Source: Ptiloglossa arizonensis (Eukaryota > Arthropoda > Insecta > Hymenoptera > Colletidae). From it: a stretch of DNA of 64,000 bases. The stretch spans positions 1,054,001 to 1,118,000 of the forward strand of contig NW_027478439.1 of assembly GCF_051014685.1 (NCBI RefSeq), read 5' to 3'. The translations under genes were made by a program, and so were the position numbers. The notes beneath the pieces were generated by a model. The model searched no databases. It was not told the origin of the DNA and saw only the letters and a program-made list of their open reading frames with translations. Below are positions 49,301-61,430 of this stretch, piece after piece; the first letter of the stretch is position 1; each line of letters begins with the position of its first letter.

Positions 49301-51240
49301 TGTTGCGTCTGACAGTAGAAACTCGCCCGATTACAACGGTATGTGTATTTTTTCCCTGGGCCTTTCTGGTCACGCGTTTGGAGCAACAGAAGCGCGCAAA
49401 ATTTGTTGCCTTCTCAACCATTTCTTAGCTTCAAACTCCCATATCTCGCGAACGGATTGACCAAACCCAAAAATTCCTGTTGCGTCTGTCAGTAGAAACT
49501 CGCCCGATTACAACGGTATGTGTATTTTTTCCCTAGGCCTTTCTAGTCACGCGTTTGGAGCAGCAGAAGTGCGCAAAATTTGTTGCCTTCTCATCCATTT
49601 CTTAGCTTCAAACTCCCATATCTGGCGAACGGATTGACCAAACCCAAAAATTCCTGTTGCGTCTGACAGTAGAAACTCGCCCGATTACAACGGTATATGT
49701 ATTTTTTCCCTAGGCCTTTCTGGTCACGCGTTTGGAGCAGCAGAATTGCAAAAAATTTGTTGCCTTCTCAACCATTTCTTAGCTTCAGACTCCCATATCT
49801 CGCGAATGGATTGACCAAACCCAAAAATTCCTGTTGCGTCTGACAGTAGAAACTCGCCCGATTACAACGGTATGTGTATTTTTTCCCTGGGCCTTTCTGG
49901 TCACGCGTTTGGAGCAACAGAAGCGCGCAAAATTTCTTGCCTTCTCAACCATTTCTTAGCTTCAAACTCCCATATCTCGCGAACGGATTGACCAAACCCA
50001 AAAATTCCTGTTGCGTCTGTCAGTAGAAACTCGCCCGATTACAACGGTATGTGTATTTTTTCCCTAGGCCTTTCTGGTCACGCGTTTGGAGCAGCAGAAG
50101 TGCGCAAAATTTGTTGCCTTCTCATCCATTTCTTAGCTTCAAACTCCCATATCTGGCGAACGGATTGACCAAACCCAAATATTCCTGTTGCATCTGATAG
50201 TAGAAACTCGCCCGATTACAACGGTATGTGTATTTTTTCCCTAGGCCATTCTGGTTAAGCGATTGGAGCAGCAGAAGTGCGAAAAATTTGTTGTCTTCTC
50301 AACCATTTCTTAGCTTCAGACTCCCATATCTCGCGAACGGATTGACTAAACCCAAAAATTCCTGTTGAGTCTGAAAGTAGAAACTCGCCCGATTACAACG
50401 GTATGGTTGTTTTTCCCTAGGCCATTCCGGTTAAGCGTTTGGAGCAGCAGAAGCGCGAAAAATTTGTAGCCTTCTCAACCATTTCTTAGCTTCAAACTCC
50501 TATATCTCGTGAACGTATAGGCCAGAGCAAAAAATTCCTGTCGCGTCTGAAACAACAAACTCGCCCGATTACAACGGTATGTGTATTTTTGCCCTAGGCC
50601 ATTCTGGTCACGCGTTTGCAGCAGCAGAAGTGCGTAAAATTTGTTGCCTTCTCAACCATTTCTTAGCTTCAAACTCCCATATCTCGCGAACGGATTGACC
50701 AAACCCAGAAATTCCTGTTGCGTCTGACAGCAGAAACTCGCCCGATTACAACGGTATGTGTATTTTTTCCCAGGGCCTTTCTGGTCATGCGTTTGGAGCA
50801 GCAGAAGCGCGCAAAATTTGTTGCCTTCTCAACCATTTCTTAGCTTCAAACTCCCATATCTCGCGAACGGATTGACCAAACCCAAAAATTCCTGTTGCGT
50901 CTGACAGTAGAAACTCGCCCGATTACACCGGTATGTGTGTTTTTTCCCTAGGCCATTCTGGTTAAGCGATTGGAGCAGCAGAAGTGCGAAAAATTTGTTG
51001 TCTTCTCAACCATTTCTTAGCTTCAGACTCCCATATCTCGCGAACGGATTGACCAAACCCAGAAATTCCTGTTGCGTCTGACAGTAGAAACTCGCCCGAT
51101 TACAACGGTATGTGTATTTTTTCCCTAGGCCTGTCTGGTCACGCGTTTGGAGCAGCAGAAGCGCGCAAAATTTGTTGCCTTCTCAACCATTTCTTAGCTT
51201 CAAACTCCCATATCTCGCGAACGGATTGACCAAACCCAAA
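43373..51240 (+). repeat. 29-monomer HOR (5,127 bp), full unit plus partial second copy
   Basis: Unit 1 is about 43,373-48,499 and the partial second copy about 48,500-51,240. The offset was checked at many markers and is constantly 5,127 bp (29 monomers): GGCCTCTCTGG (43,878 and 49,005), GGTATATG, CCCTGGGCC (44,229, 44,760 and 49,356, 49,887), TATGGTTG, and the CGTGAACGTATAGGCC monomer (45,381 and 50,508). The match ends near 51,240, where GCATCTGATAG replaces GCGTCTGACAG. Inside are a 3-monomer (531 bp) duplication and, in the first unit, an 8-monomer offset linking about 46,476 to 47,889. Confidence 0.9.
49000..50150 (+). repeat. 3-monomer tandem duplication (531 bp)
   Basis: The second copy of the 29-monomer unit contains a 3-monomer block twice, offset 531 bp. 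Both halves share variants: GAATTGCAAAAAAT at 49,212 and 49,743, GGAGCAACAGAAGCG at 49,380 and 49,911, GCGTCTGTCAGTAG at about 49,482 and 50,013, and CTCATCCATTTC at 49,591 and 50,122. The corresponding pair in the first copy, around 44.0-45.0 kb, lacks these variants. Confidence 0.88.
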
Positions 51241-52965
51241 TATTCCTGTTGCATCTGATAGTAGAAAGTCGCCGGATTACAACGGTATGCGTATTCTTTC
51301 CCTAGACCATTCTGGTTAAGCGATTGGAGCCGCAGAAGTGCGAAAAATTTGTTGTTTTCTCAACCATTTCTTAGCTCCAAACTCCCATATCTCGCGAACG
51401 GATTGACCAAACCCAAAAATTCCGGCTGCGTGTGAAAGTAGAAACTCGCCCGATTACAACGGTATGTGTATTTTTTCTCTAGGCCATTCTGGTTAAGCGT
51501 TTGGAGCAGCCGAAGTGCGAAAAATTTGTTGTGTTCTCAACCATTTCTTAGTTTCAAACTCCCATATCTCGGAGAATGGATTGGCCAATCCCAAAAATTC
51601 CTGTTGCGTCTGAAAGTAGAAACTCGCCCGAATACAACGCTATGTGTATTTTCTCCCTAGGCCATTCTGGTTAAGCGATTGGAGCAGCAGAAGTGCGAAA
51701 AATTTGTTGTCTTCTCAACCATTTCTTAGCTTCAAACTCCTATATCTCGCGAACGGATTCACCAAACCCAAAAATTCCTGCTGCGTCTGAAATTAGAAAC
51801 TCATACGATTACTACGCTACGTGTATTTTTTCCCTAGGCCATTCTGGTTAAGCGTGTGGAGCAGCAGAAGTGCGTAAAATTTGTTGTCTTCTCAACCATT
51901 TCATAGCTTCAAACTCCCATATCTCGCGAATGGATTGACCAAACACAAATATTCCTGTTGCGTCTGAAAGTAGAAACTCGCCCGATTACAACGGTATGTG
52001 TATTTTTTCCCTAGGCCATCCTGGTTAAGCGTTTGGAGCAGCAGAAGTGCGTAAAATTTGTGGTCTTCTCAACCATTTCTTAGCTTCAAACTCCTATATC
52101 TCGCGAACGGATTGACCTAACCCAAAAATTCCTGCTGCGTCTGAAATTAGAAACTCATACGATTACTACGGAATGTGTATTTTTTCCCTAGGCCATTCTG
52201 GTTAAGCGGTCGGAGCAGCAGAAGTGCGTAAAATTTGTTGTCTTCTCAACCATTTCATAGCTTCAAACTCCCATATCTGGCGAACGGATTGACCAAACCC
52301 AAATATTCCTGTTGCATCTGATAGTAGAAAGTCGCCGGATTACAACGGTATGTGTATTCTTTCCCTAGACCATTCTGGTTAAGCGATTGGAGCAGCAGAA
52401 GTGCGAAAAATTTGTTGTCTTCTCAACCATTTCTTAGTTTCAAACTCCCATATCTCGGAGAATGGATTGGCCAATCCCAAAAATTCCTGTTGCGTCTGAA
52501 AGTAGAAACTCGCCCGAATACAACGCTATGTGTATTTTTTCCCTAGGCCATTCTGGTTAAGCGGTTGGAGCAGCAGAAGTGCGAAAAATTTGTTGTCTTC
52601 TCAACCATTTCCTAGTTTCAAACTCCCATATCTCGCGAACGCATTGACCAAACCCAAAAATTCCTGCTGCGTCTGAAAGTAGAAACTCGCCCGATTACAA
52701 CGGTATGCGTATTTTTTCCCTATGCCATTCTGGTTAAGCAATTGGAGCAGCAGAAGTGCGAAAAATTTGTTGTCTTCTCAACCATTTCTTAGCTTCAGAC
52801 TCCCATATCTCGCGAACGGATTGACTAAACCCAAAAATTCCTGTTGAGTCTGAAAGTAGAAACTCGCCCGATTACAACGGTATGGTTGTTTTTCCCTAGG
52901 CCATTCCGGTTAAGCGTTTGGAGCAGCAGAATTGCGAAAAATTTGTTGCCTTCTCAACCATTTCT
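51240..52965 (+). repeat. 5/6-monomer repeat (886 and 1,063 bp offsets)
   Basis: GATAGTAGAAAGTCGCCGG occurs at about 51,257 and 52,320 (1,063 bp, six monomers). The CTCGGAGAATGGATTGG monomer at 51,569 and 52,455 is offset by 886 bp (five monomers). The second copy therefore lacks one monomer between these markers. The CTCGGAGAATGG variant breaks the TCGCGA palindrome that nearly all other monomers keep. It returns near 62,538 and 63,779. Confidence 0.8.
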
Positions 52966-52969
52966 TAGC

Positions 52970-55900
52970 TTCAAACTCCTATATCTCGCGAACGGATGGA
53001 CCAAACCCAAAAATTCCTGCTGCGTCTGAAATTAGAAACTCATACGATTACTACGGAATGTGTATTTTTTCCCTAGGCCATTCTGGTTAAGCGTTCGCAG
53101 CAGCAGAAGTGCGTAAAATTTGTTGTCTTCTCAACCATTTCATAGCTTCAAACTCCCATATCTCGCGAACGGATTGACCAAACCCAAAAATTCCTGTTGC
53201 GTCTGACAGTAGAAACTCGCCCGATTACAACGGTATGTGTATTTTTTCCCTAGGCCATTCTGGTTAAGCGTTTGGAGCAGCAGAAGGGCGAAAAATTTGT
53301 TGCCTTCTCAACCATTTCTTAGCTTGAAACTCCCATATCTCGCGAACGGATTGACCAAACACAAAAATTCCTGTTGCGTCTGATAGTAGAAACCCGCCCG
53401 ATTACAACGGTATGTGTGTTTTTTCCCTAGGCCATTCTGGTTAAGCGATTGGAGCAGCAGAACCGCGCAAAATTTGTTGCCTTCTCAACCATTTCTTAGC
53501 TTCAAACTCCCATATCTCGCGAACGGATTGACCAAACCCAAAAATTCCTGTTGCGTCTGACAGTAGAAACTCGTCCGATTACAACGGTATGTTTATTTTT
53601 TCCCTAGGCCTTTCTGGTCACGCGTTTGGAGCAGCAGAAGTGCGCAAAATTTGTTGCCTTCTCAACCATTTCTTAGCTTCAAACTCCCATATCTGGCGAA
53701 CGGAATGACCAAACCCAAAAATTCCTGTCGCGTCTGAAAGTACAAACTCGCCCGATTACAACGGTATGTGTATTTTTGCCCTAGGCCATTCTGGTCACGC
53801 GTTTGGAGCAGCAGAAGCCCGCAAAATTTGTTGCCTTCTCAACCATTTCTTGGCTTCAAACTCCCATATCTGGCGAACGGATTGACCAAACCCAAATATT
53901 CCTGTTGCTTCTGATAGTAGAAACTCGCCCGATTACAACGGTATGTGTATTTTCTCCCTCGGCCATTCTGGTTAAGCGATTGGAGCAGCAGAAGTGCGAC
54001 AAATTTGTTGTCTTCTCAACCATTTCTTAGCTTCAGACTCCCATATCTCGCGAACGGATTGACTAAATCCATAAATTCCTGTTGAGTCTGAAAGTAGAAA
54101 CTCGCCCGATTACAACGGTATGGTCGTTTTTCCCTAGGCCATTCCGGTTAAGCGTTTGGAGCAGCAGAAGTGCGAAAAATTTGTTGCCTTCTCAACCATT
54201 TCTTAGCTTCAAACTCCTATATCTCGCGAACGGATTGACCAAACCCAAAAATTCCTGCTGCGTCTGAAATTAGAAACTCATACGATTACTACGGTAAGTG
54301 TATTTTTTCCCTAGGCCATTCTGGTTAAGCGTTTGGAGCAGCAGAAGTGCGTAAAATTTGTTGTCTTCTCAACCATTTCATAGCTTCAAACTCCCATATC
54401 TCGCGAATGGATTGACCAAACCCAAATATTCCTGTTGCTTCTGAAAGTAGAAACTCGCCCGATTACAACGGTATGTGTATTTTTTCCCCAAGGCCATCCT
54501 GGTTAAGCGTTTGGAGCAGCAGAAGTGCGTAAAATTAGTGGTCTTCTCAACCATTTCATAGCTTCAAACTCCCATATCTCGCGAACGGATTGACCAAACC
54601 CAAAAATTCCTGTTGAGTCTGAAAGTAGAAACTCGCCCGATTACAACGGTATGGTTGTTTTTCCCTAGGCCATTCCGGTTAAGCGTTTGGAGCAGCAGAA
54701 GTGCGAAAAATTTGTTGGCTCCTCAACCATTTCTTAGCTTCAAACTCCCATATCTCGCGAACGGTTTGACCAAACCCAAAAATTCCTGTTGCGTCTGACA
54801 GTAGAAACTCGCCCGATTACAACGGTATGTGTATTTTTTCCCTAGGCCATCCTGGTTAAGCGTTTGGAGCAGCAGAAGTGCGTAAAATTTGTGGTCTTCT
54901 CAACCATTTCTTAGCTTCAAACTCCTATATCCCGCGAACGGATGGACCAAACCCAAAAATTCCTGCTGCGTCTGAAATTAGAAACTCATACGATTACTAC
55001 GGAATGTGTATTTTTTCCCTAGGCCATTCTGGTTAAGCGTTCGCAGCAGCAGAAGTGCGTAAAATTTGTTGTCTTCTCAACCATTTCATAGCTTCAAACT
55101 CCCATATCTCGCGAACGGATTGACCAAACCCAAAAATTCCTGTTGCGTCTGACAGTAGAAACTCGCCCGATTACAACGGTATGTGTATTTTTTCCCTAGG
55201 CCATTCTGGTTAAGCGTTTGGAGCAGCAGAAGGGCGAAAAATTTGTTGCCTTCTCAACCATTTCTTAGCTTGAAACTCCCATATCTCGCGAACGGATTGA
55301 CCAAACACAAAAATTCCTGTTGCGTCTGATAGTAGAAACCCGCCCGATTACAACGGTATGTGTATTTTTTCCCTAGGCCATTCCGGTTAAGCGTTTGGAG
55401 CAGCAGAAGTGCGAAAAATTTGTTGCCTTCTCAACCATTTCTTAGCTTCAAACTCCTATATCTCGCGAACAGATTGACCAAACCCAAAAATTCCTGCTGC
55501 GTCTGAAATTAGAAACTCATACGATTACTACGGTATGTGTATATTTTCCTTAGGCCATTCCGGTTAAGCGTTTGGAGAAGCAGAAGTGCGAAAAATTTGT
55601 TGTCTTCTCAACCATTTCTTAGCTTCAGTCACCCATATCTCGCGAACGGATTGAACAAACCCAAAAATTCCTGTTGAGTCTGAAAGTAGAAACTCGCCCG
55701 ATTACAACCGTATGGTTATTTTTTCGTAGGCCATTCCGGTTAAGCGATTGGAGAAGCAGAAGTGCGAAAAATTTGTTGTCTTCTCAACCATTTCTTAGTT
55801 TCAAACTCGCATATCTCGTGAACGTATAGGCCAGAGCAAAAAATTCCTGTCGCGTCTGAAACAACAAACTCGCCCGATTACCACGGTATGTGTATTGTTC

Positions 55901-58555
55901 CCCTAGGCCATTCTGGTTAAGCGTTTGGAGCAGCAGAAGGGCGAAAAATTTGTTGCCTTCTCAACCATTTCTTAGCTTCAGACTCCCATATCTGGCGAAC
56001 GGATTGACCGAACCCAAAAATTCCTGCTGCGTCTGAAATTAGAAACTCATACGATTACTACGGAATGTGTATTTTTTCCCTAGGCCATTCTGGTTAAGCG
56101 TTCGCAGCAGCAGAAGTGCGTAAAATTTGTTGTCTTCTCAACCATTTCATAGCTTCAAACTCCCATATCTCGCGATTGGATTGACCAAACCCAAATATTC
56201 CTGTTGCTTCTGAAAGTAGAAACTCGCCCGATTACAACGGTATGTGTATTTTTTCCCTAGGCCATCCTGGTTAAGCGTTTGGAGCAGCAGAAGTGCGTAA
56301 AATTTGTGGTCTTCTCAACCATTTCTTAGCTTTAAACTCCTATATCTCGCGAACGGATGGACCAAACCCAAAAATTCCTGCTGCGTCTGAAATTAGAAAC
56401 TCATACGATTACTACGGAATGTGTATTTTTACCCTAGGCCATTCTGGTTAAGCGTTCGCAGCAGCAGAAGTGCGTAAAATTTGTTGTCTTCTCAACCATT
56501 TCATAGCTTCAAACTCCCATATCTCGCGAACGGATTGACCAAACCCAAAAATTCCTGTTGCGTCTGACAGTAGAAACTCGCCCGATTACAACGGTATGTG
56601 TATTTTTTCCCTAGGCCATTCTGGTTAAGCGTTTGGAGCAGCAGAAGGGCGAAAAATTTGTTGCCTTCTCAACCATTTCTTAGCTTGAAACTCCCATATC
56701 TCGCGAACGGATTGACCAAACACAAAAATTCCTGTTGCGTCTGATAGTAGAAACCCGCCCGATTACAACGGTATGTGTGTTTTTTCCCTAGGCCATTCTG
56801 GTTAAGCGATTGGAGCAGCAGAACCGCGCAAAATTTGTTGCCTTCTCAACCATTTCTTAGCTTCAAACTCCCATATCTCGCGAACGGATTGACCAAACCC
56901 AAAAATTCCTGTTGCGTCTGACAGTAGAAACTCGTCCGATTACAACGGTATGTTTATTTTTTCCCTAGGCCTTTCTGGTCACGCGTTTGGAGCAGCAGAA
57001 GTGCGCAAAATTTGTTGCCTTCTCAACCATTTCTTAGCTTCAAACTCCCATATCTGGCGAACGGAATGACCAAACCCAAAAATTCCTGTCGCGTCTGAAA
57101 GTACAAACTCGCCCGATTACAACGGTATGTGTATTTTTGCCCTAGGCCATTCTGGTCACGCGTTTGGAGCAGCAGAAGCCCGCAAAATTTGTTGCCTTCT
57201 CAACCATTTCTTAGCTTCAAACTCCCATATCTGGCGAACGGATTGACCAAACCCAAATATTCCTGTTGCTTCTGATAGTAGAAACTCGCCCGATTACAAC
57301 GGTATGTGTATTTTCTCCCTCGGCCATTCTGGTTAAGCGATTGGAGCAGCAGAAGTGCGACAAATTTGTTGTCTTCTCAACCATTTGTTAGCTTCAGACT
57401 CCCATATCTCGCGAACGGATTGACTAAATCCATAAATTCCTGTTGAGTCTGAAAGTAGAAACTCGCCCGATTACAACGGTATGGTCGTTTTTCCCTAGGC
57501 CATTCCGGTTAAGCGTTTGGAGCAGCAGAAGTGCGAAAAATTTGTTGCCTTCTCAACCATTTCTTAGCTTCAAACTCCTATATCTCGCGAACGGATTGAC
57601 CAAACCCAAAAATTCCTGCTGCGTCTGAAATTAGAAACTCATACGATTACTACGGTACGTGTATTTTTTCCCTAGGCCATTCTGGTTAAGCGTTTGGAGC
57701 AGCAGAAGTGCGTAAAATTTGTTGTCTTCTCAACCATTTCATAGCTTCAAACTCCCATATCTCGCGAATGGATTGACCAAACCCAAATATTCCTGTTGCT
57801 TCTGAAAGTAGAAACTCGCCCGATTACAACGGTATGTGTATTTTTTCCCCAAGGCCATCCTGGTTAAGCGTTTGGAGCAGCAGAAGTGCGTAAAATTAGT
57901 GGTCTTCTCAACCATTTCATAGCTTCAAACTCCCATATCTCGCGAACGGATTGACCAAACCCAAAAATTCCTGTTGAGTCTGAAAGTAGAAACTCGCCCG
58001 ATTACAACGGTATGGTTGTTTTTCCCTAGGCCATTCCGGTTAAGCGTTTGGAGCAGCAGAAGTGCGAAAAATTTGTTGGCTCCTCAACCATTTCTTAGCT
58101 TCAAACTCCCATATCTCGCGAACGGTTTGACCAAACCCAAAAATTCCTGTTGCGTCTGACAGTAGAAACTCGCCCGATTACAACGGTATGTGTATTTTTT
58201 CCCTAGGCCATCCTGGTTAAGCGTTTGGAGCAGCAGAAGTGCGTAAAATTTGTGGTCTTCTCAACCATTTCTTAGCTTCAAACTCCTATATCTCGCGAAC
58301 GGATGGACCAAACCCAAAAATTCCTGCTGCGTCTGAAATTAGAAACTCATACGATTACTACGGAATGTGTATTTTTTCCCTAGGCCATTCTGGTTAAGCG
58401 TTCGCAGCAGCAGAAGTGCGTAAAATTTGTTGTCTTCTCAACCATTTCATAGCTTCAAACTCCCATATCTCGCGAACGGATTGACCAAACCCAAAAATTC
58501 CTGTTGCGTCTGACAGTAGAAACTCGCCCGATTACAACGGTATGTGTATTTTATC
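52970..58555 (+). repeat. 19-monomer HOR (3,361 bp), one unit plus partial copy
   Basis: The segment 52,970-55,195 is matched at 56,331-58,555 with an offset of 3,361 bp (19 monomers). Markers are GGATGGACC, GTTCGCAGCAGCAG (53,093 and 56,454), GCAGAACCGCGC (53,458 and 56,819), GGAATGACC, AGAAGCCCGC, CTCCCTCGGCC, GCGACAAATTTG, TCCATAAATTCC, TTTTCCCCAAGGCC, AAAATTAGTGG and TTGGCTCCTCAACC. The GTTCGCAGCAGCAG monomer also divides the block into 11 plus 8 monomers (1,946 and 1,415 bp). Confidence 0.9.
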
Positions 58556-60200
58556 CCTAGGCCATTCCGGTTAAGCGTTTGGAGCAGCAGAAGTGCGAAA
58601 AATTTGTTGGCTCCTCAACCATTTCTTAGCTTCAAACTCCCATATCTCGCGAACGGTTTGACCAAACCCAAAAATTCCTGTTGCGTCTGACAGTAGAAAC
58701 TCGCCCGATTACAACGGTATGTGTATTTTTTCCCTAGGCCATCCTGGTTAAGCGTTTGGAGCAGCAGAAGTGCGTAAAATTTGTGGTCTTCTCAACCATT
58801 TCTTAGCTTCAAACTCCTATATCTCGCGAACGGATGGACCAAACCCAAAAATTCCTGCTGCGTCTGAAATTAGAAACTCATACGATTACTACGGAATGTG
58901 TATTTTTTCCCTAGGCCATTCTGGTTAAGCGTTCGCAGCAGCAGAAGTGCGTAAAATTTGTTGTCTTCTCAACCATTTCATAGCTTCAAACTCCCATATC
59001 TCGCGAACGGATTCACCAAACCCAAAAATTCCTGTTGCGTCTGACAGTAGAAACTCGCCCGATTACAACGGTATGTGTATTTTTTCCCTAGGCCATTCTG
59101 GTTAAGCGTTTGGAGCAGCAGAAGGGCGAAAAATTTGTTGCCTTCTCAACCATTTCTTAGCTTGAAACTCCCATATCTCGCGAACGGATTGACCAAACAC
59201 AAAAATTCCTGTTGCGTCTGATAGTAGAAACCCGCCCGATTACAACGGTATGTGTGTTTTTTCCCTAGGCCATTCTGGTTAAGCGATTGGAGCAGCAGAA
59301 CCGCGCAAAATTTGTTGCCTTCTCAACCATTTCTTAGCTTCAAACTCCCATATCTCGCGAACGGATTGACCAAACCCAAAAATTCCTGTTGCGTCTGACA
59401 GTAGAAACTCGTCCGATTACAACGGTATGTTTATTTTTTCCCTAGGCCTTTCTGGTCACGCGTTTGGAGCAGCAGAAGTGCGCAAAATTTGTTGCCTTCT
59501 CAACCATTTCTTAGCTTCAAACTCCCATATCTGGCGAACGGAATGACCAAACCCAAAAATTCCTGTCGCGTCTGAAAGTACAAACTCGCCCGATTACAAC
59601 GGTATGTATATTTTTGCCCTAGGCCATTCTGGTCACGCGTTTGGAGCAGCAGAAGCCCGCAAAATTTGTTGCCTTCTCAACCATTTCTTAGCTTCAAACT
59701 CCCATATCTGGCGAACGGATTGACCAAACCCAAATATTCCTGTTGCTTCTGACAGTAGAAACTCGCCCGATTACAACGGTATGTGTATTTTCTCCCTCGG
59801 CCATTCTGGTTAAGCGATTGGAGCAGCAGAAGTGCGACAAATTTGTTGTCTTCTCAACCATTTTTTAGTTTCAAACTCCCATATCTCGCGAACGCATTGT
59901 CCAAACCCAAAAATTCCTGCTGCGTCTGAAATTAGAAACTCATACGATTACTACGGTACGTGTATTTTTTCCCTAGGCCATTCTGGTTAAGCGTTTGGAG
60001 CAGCAGAAGTGCGTAAAATTTGTTGTCTTCTCAACCATTTCATAGCTTCAAACTCCCATATCTCGCGAATGGATTGACCAAACCCAAATATTCCTGTTGC
60101 TTCTGAAAGTAGAAACTCGCCCGATTACAACGGTATGTGTATTTTTTCCCCAAGGCCATCCTGGTTAAGCGTTTGGAGCAGCAGAAGTGCGTAAAATTAG
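58070..60200 (+). repeat. 3-monomer (531 bp) and 14/13-monomer (2,477/2,301 bp) repeats
   Basis: The TTGGCTCCTCAACC monomer at about 58,076 recurs at 58,607, and GTTCGCAGC at 58,398 recurs at 58,929, a 531-bp (3-monomer) duplication. From 58,929 onward the sequence follows 56,452 onward at 2,477 bp (14 monomers), for example GCAGAACCGCGC at 56,819 and 59,296. After about 59,850 the offset falls to 2,301 bp (13 x 177), shown by CCCCAAGGCC near 57,849 and 60,150. One monomer was therefore replaced or lost near 59,850. Confidence 0.85.
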
Positions 60201-61430
60201 TGGTCTTCTCAACCATTTCTTAGCTTCAGACTCCTATATCTCGCGAACGGATTGACCAAACCCAAAAATTCCTGTTGAGTCTGAAAGTAGAAACTCGCCC
60301 GATTACAACGGTATGGTTGTTTTTCCCTAGGCCATTCCGGTTAAGCGTTTGGAGCAGCAGAAGTGCGAAAAATTTGTTGTCTTCTCAACCATTTCTTAGC
60401 TTCAGACTCCCATATCTCGCGAACGGATTGACCAAACCCAAAAATTCCGGCTGCGTGTGAAAGTAGAAACTCGCCCGATTACAACGGTATGTGTATTTTT
60501 TCCCTAGGCCATTCTGGTTAAGCGTTCGGAGCAGCAGAAGTGCGTAAAATTTGTTGTCTTCTCAACCATTTCATAGCTTCAAACTCCCATATCTCGCGAA
60601 CGGTTTGACCAAACCCAAAAATTCCTGTTGCGTCTGACAGTAGAAACTCGCCCGATTACAACGGTATGTGTATTTTTTCACTAGGCCTTTCTGGTCACGC
60701 GGTTGGAGCAGCAGAAGTGCGAAAAATTTGTTGTCTTCTCAACCATTTTTTAGTTTCAAACTCCCATATCTCGCGAACGCATTGTCCAAACCCAAAAATT
60801 CCTGCTGCGTCTGAAAGTAGAAACTCGCCCGAATACAACGCTACGTGTATTTTTTCCCTAGGCCATTCTGGTTAAGCGGTTGGAGCAGCAGGAGTGCGAA
60901 AAATTTGTTGTCTTCTCAACCATTTCTTAGCTTCAGACTCCCATATCTCGCGAACGGATTGACTAAATCCAAAAATTCCTGTTGAGTCTGAAAGTAGAAA
61001 CTCGCCCGATTACAACGGTATGGTTTTTTTTTCCCTAGGCCATTCCGGTTAAGCGTTTGGAGCAGAAGAAGTGCGAAAAATTTGTTGCCTTCTCAACCAT
61101 TTCTTATATTCAAACACCTATATCTCGCGAACGGATTGACCAAACCCAAAAATTCCTGCTGCGTCTGAAATTAGAAACTCATACGATTACTACGGTACGT
61201 GTATTTTTTCCCAAGGCCATTCTGGTTAAGCGTTTGGAGCAGCAGAAGTGCGTAAAATTTGTTGTCTTCTCAACCATTTCATAACTTCAAACTCCCATAT
61301 CTCGCGAATGCATTGACCAAACCCAAATATTCCTGTTGCGTCTGAAAGTAGAAACTCGCCCGATTACAACGGTATGTATATTTTTTCCCTAGGCCATCCT
61401 GGTTAAGCGTTTGGAGCAGCAGAAGTGCGA
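60200..61430 (+). repeat. Mosaic satellite segment
   Basis: About seven monomers from several subclasses: the TATGGTTG short T-tract class, GCGTGTGAAAG, AACGCATTGTCC, the GAATACAACGC start variant near 60,831, and TCATACGATTACTACGG near 61,180. The GTTGGAGCAGCAGGAGTGCG monomer near 60,879 is seen again at the very end of the window near 63,889. No long matching copy was followed through the segment and no foreign sequence was seen. Confidence 0.7.
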
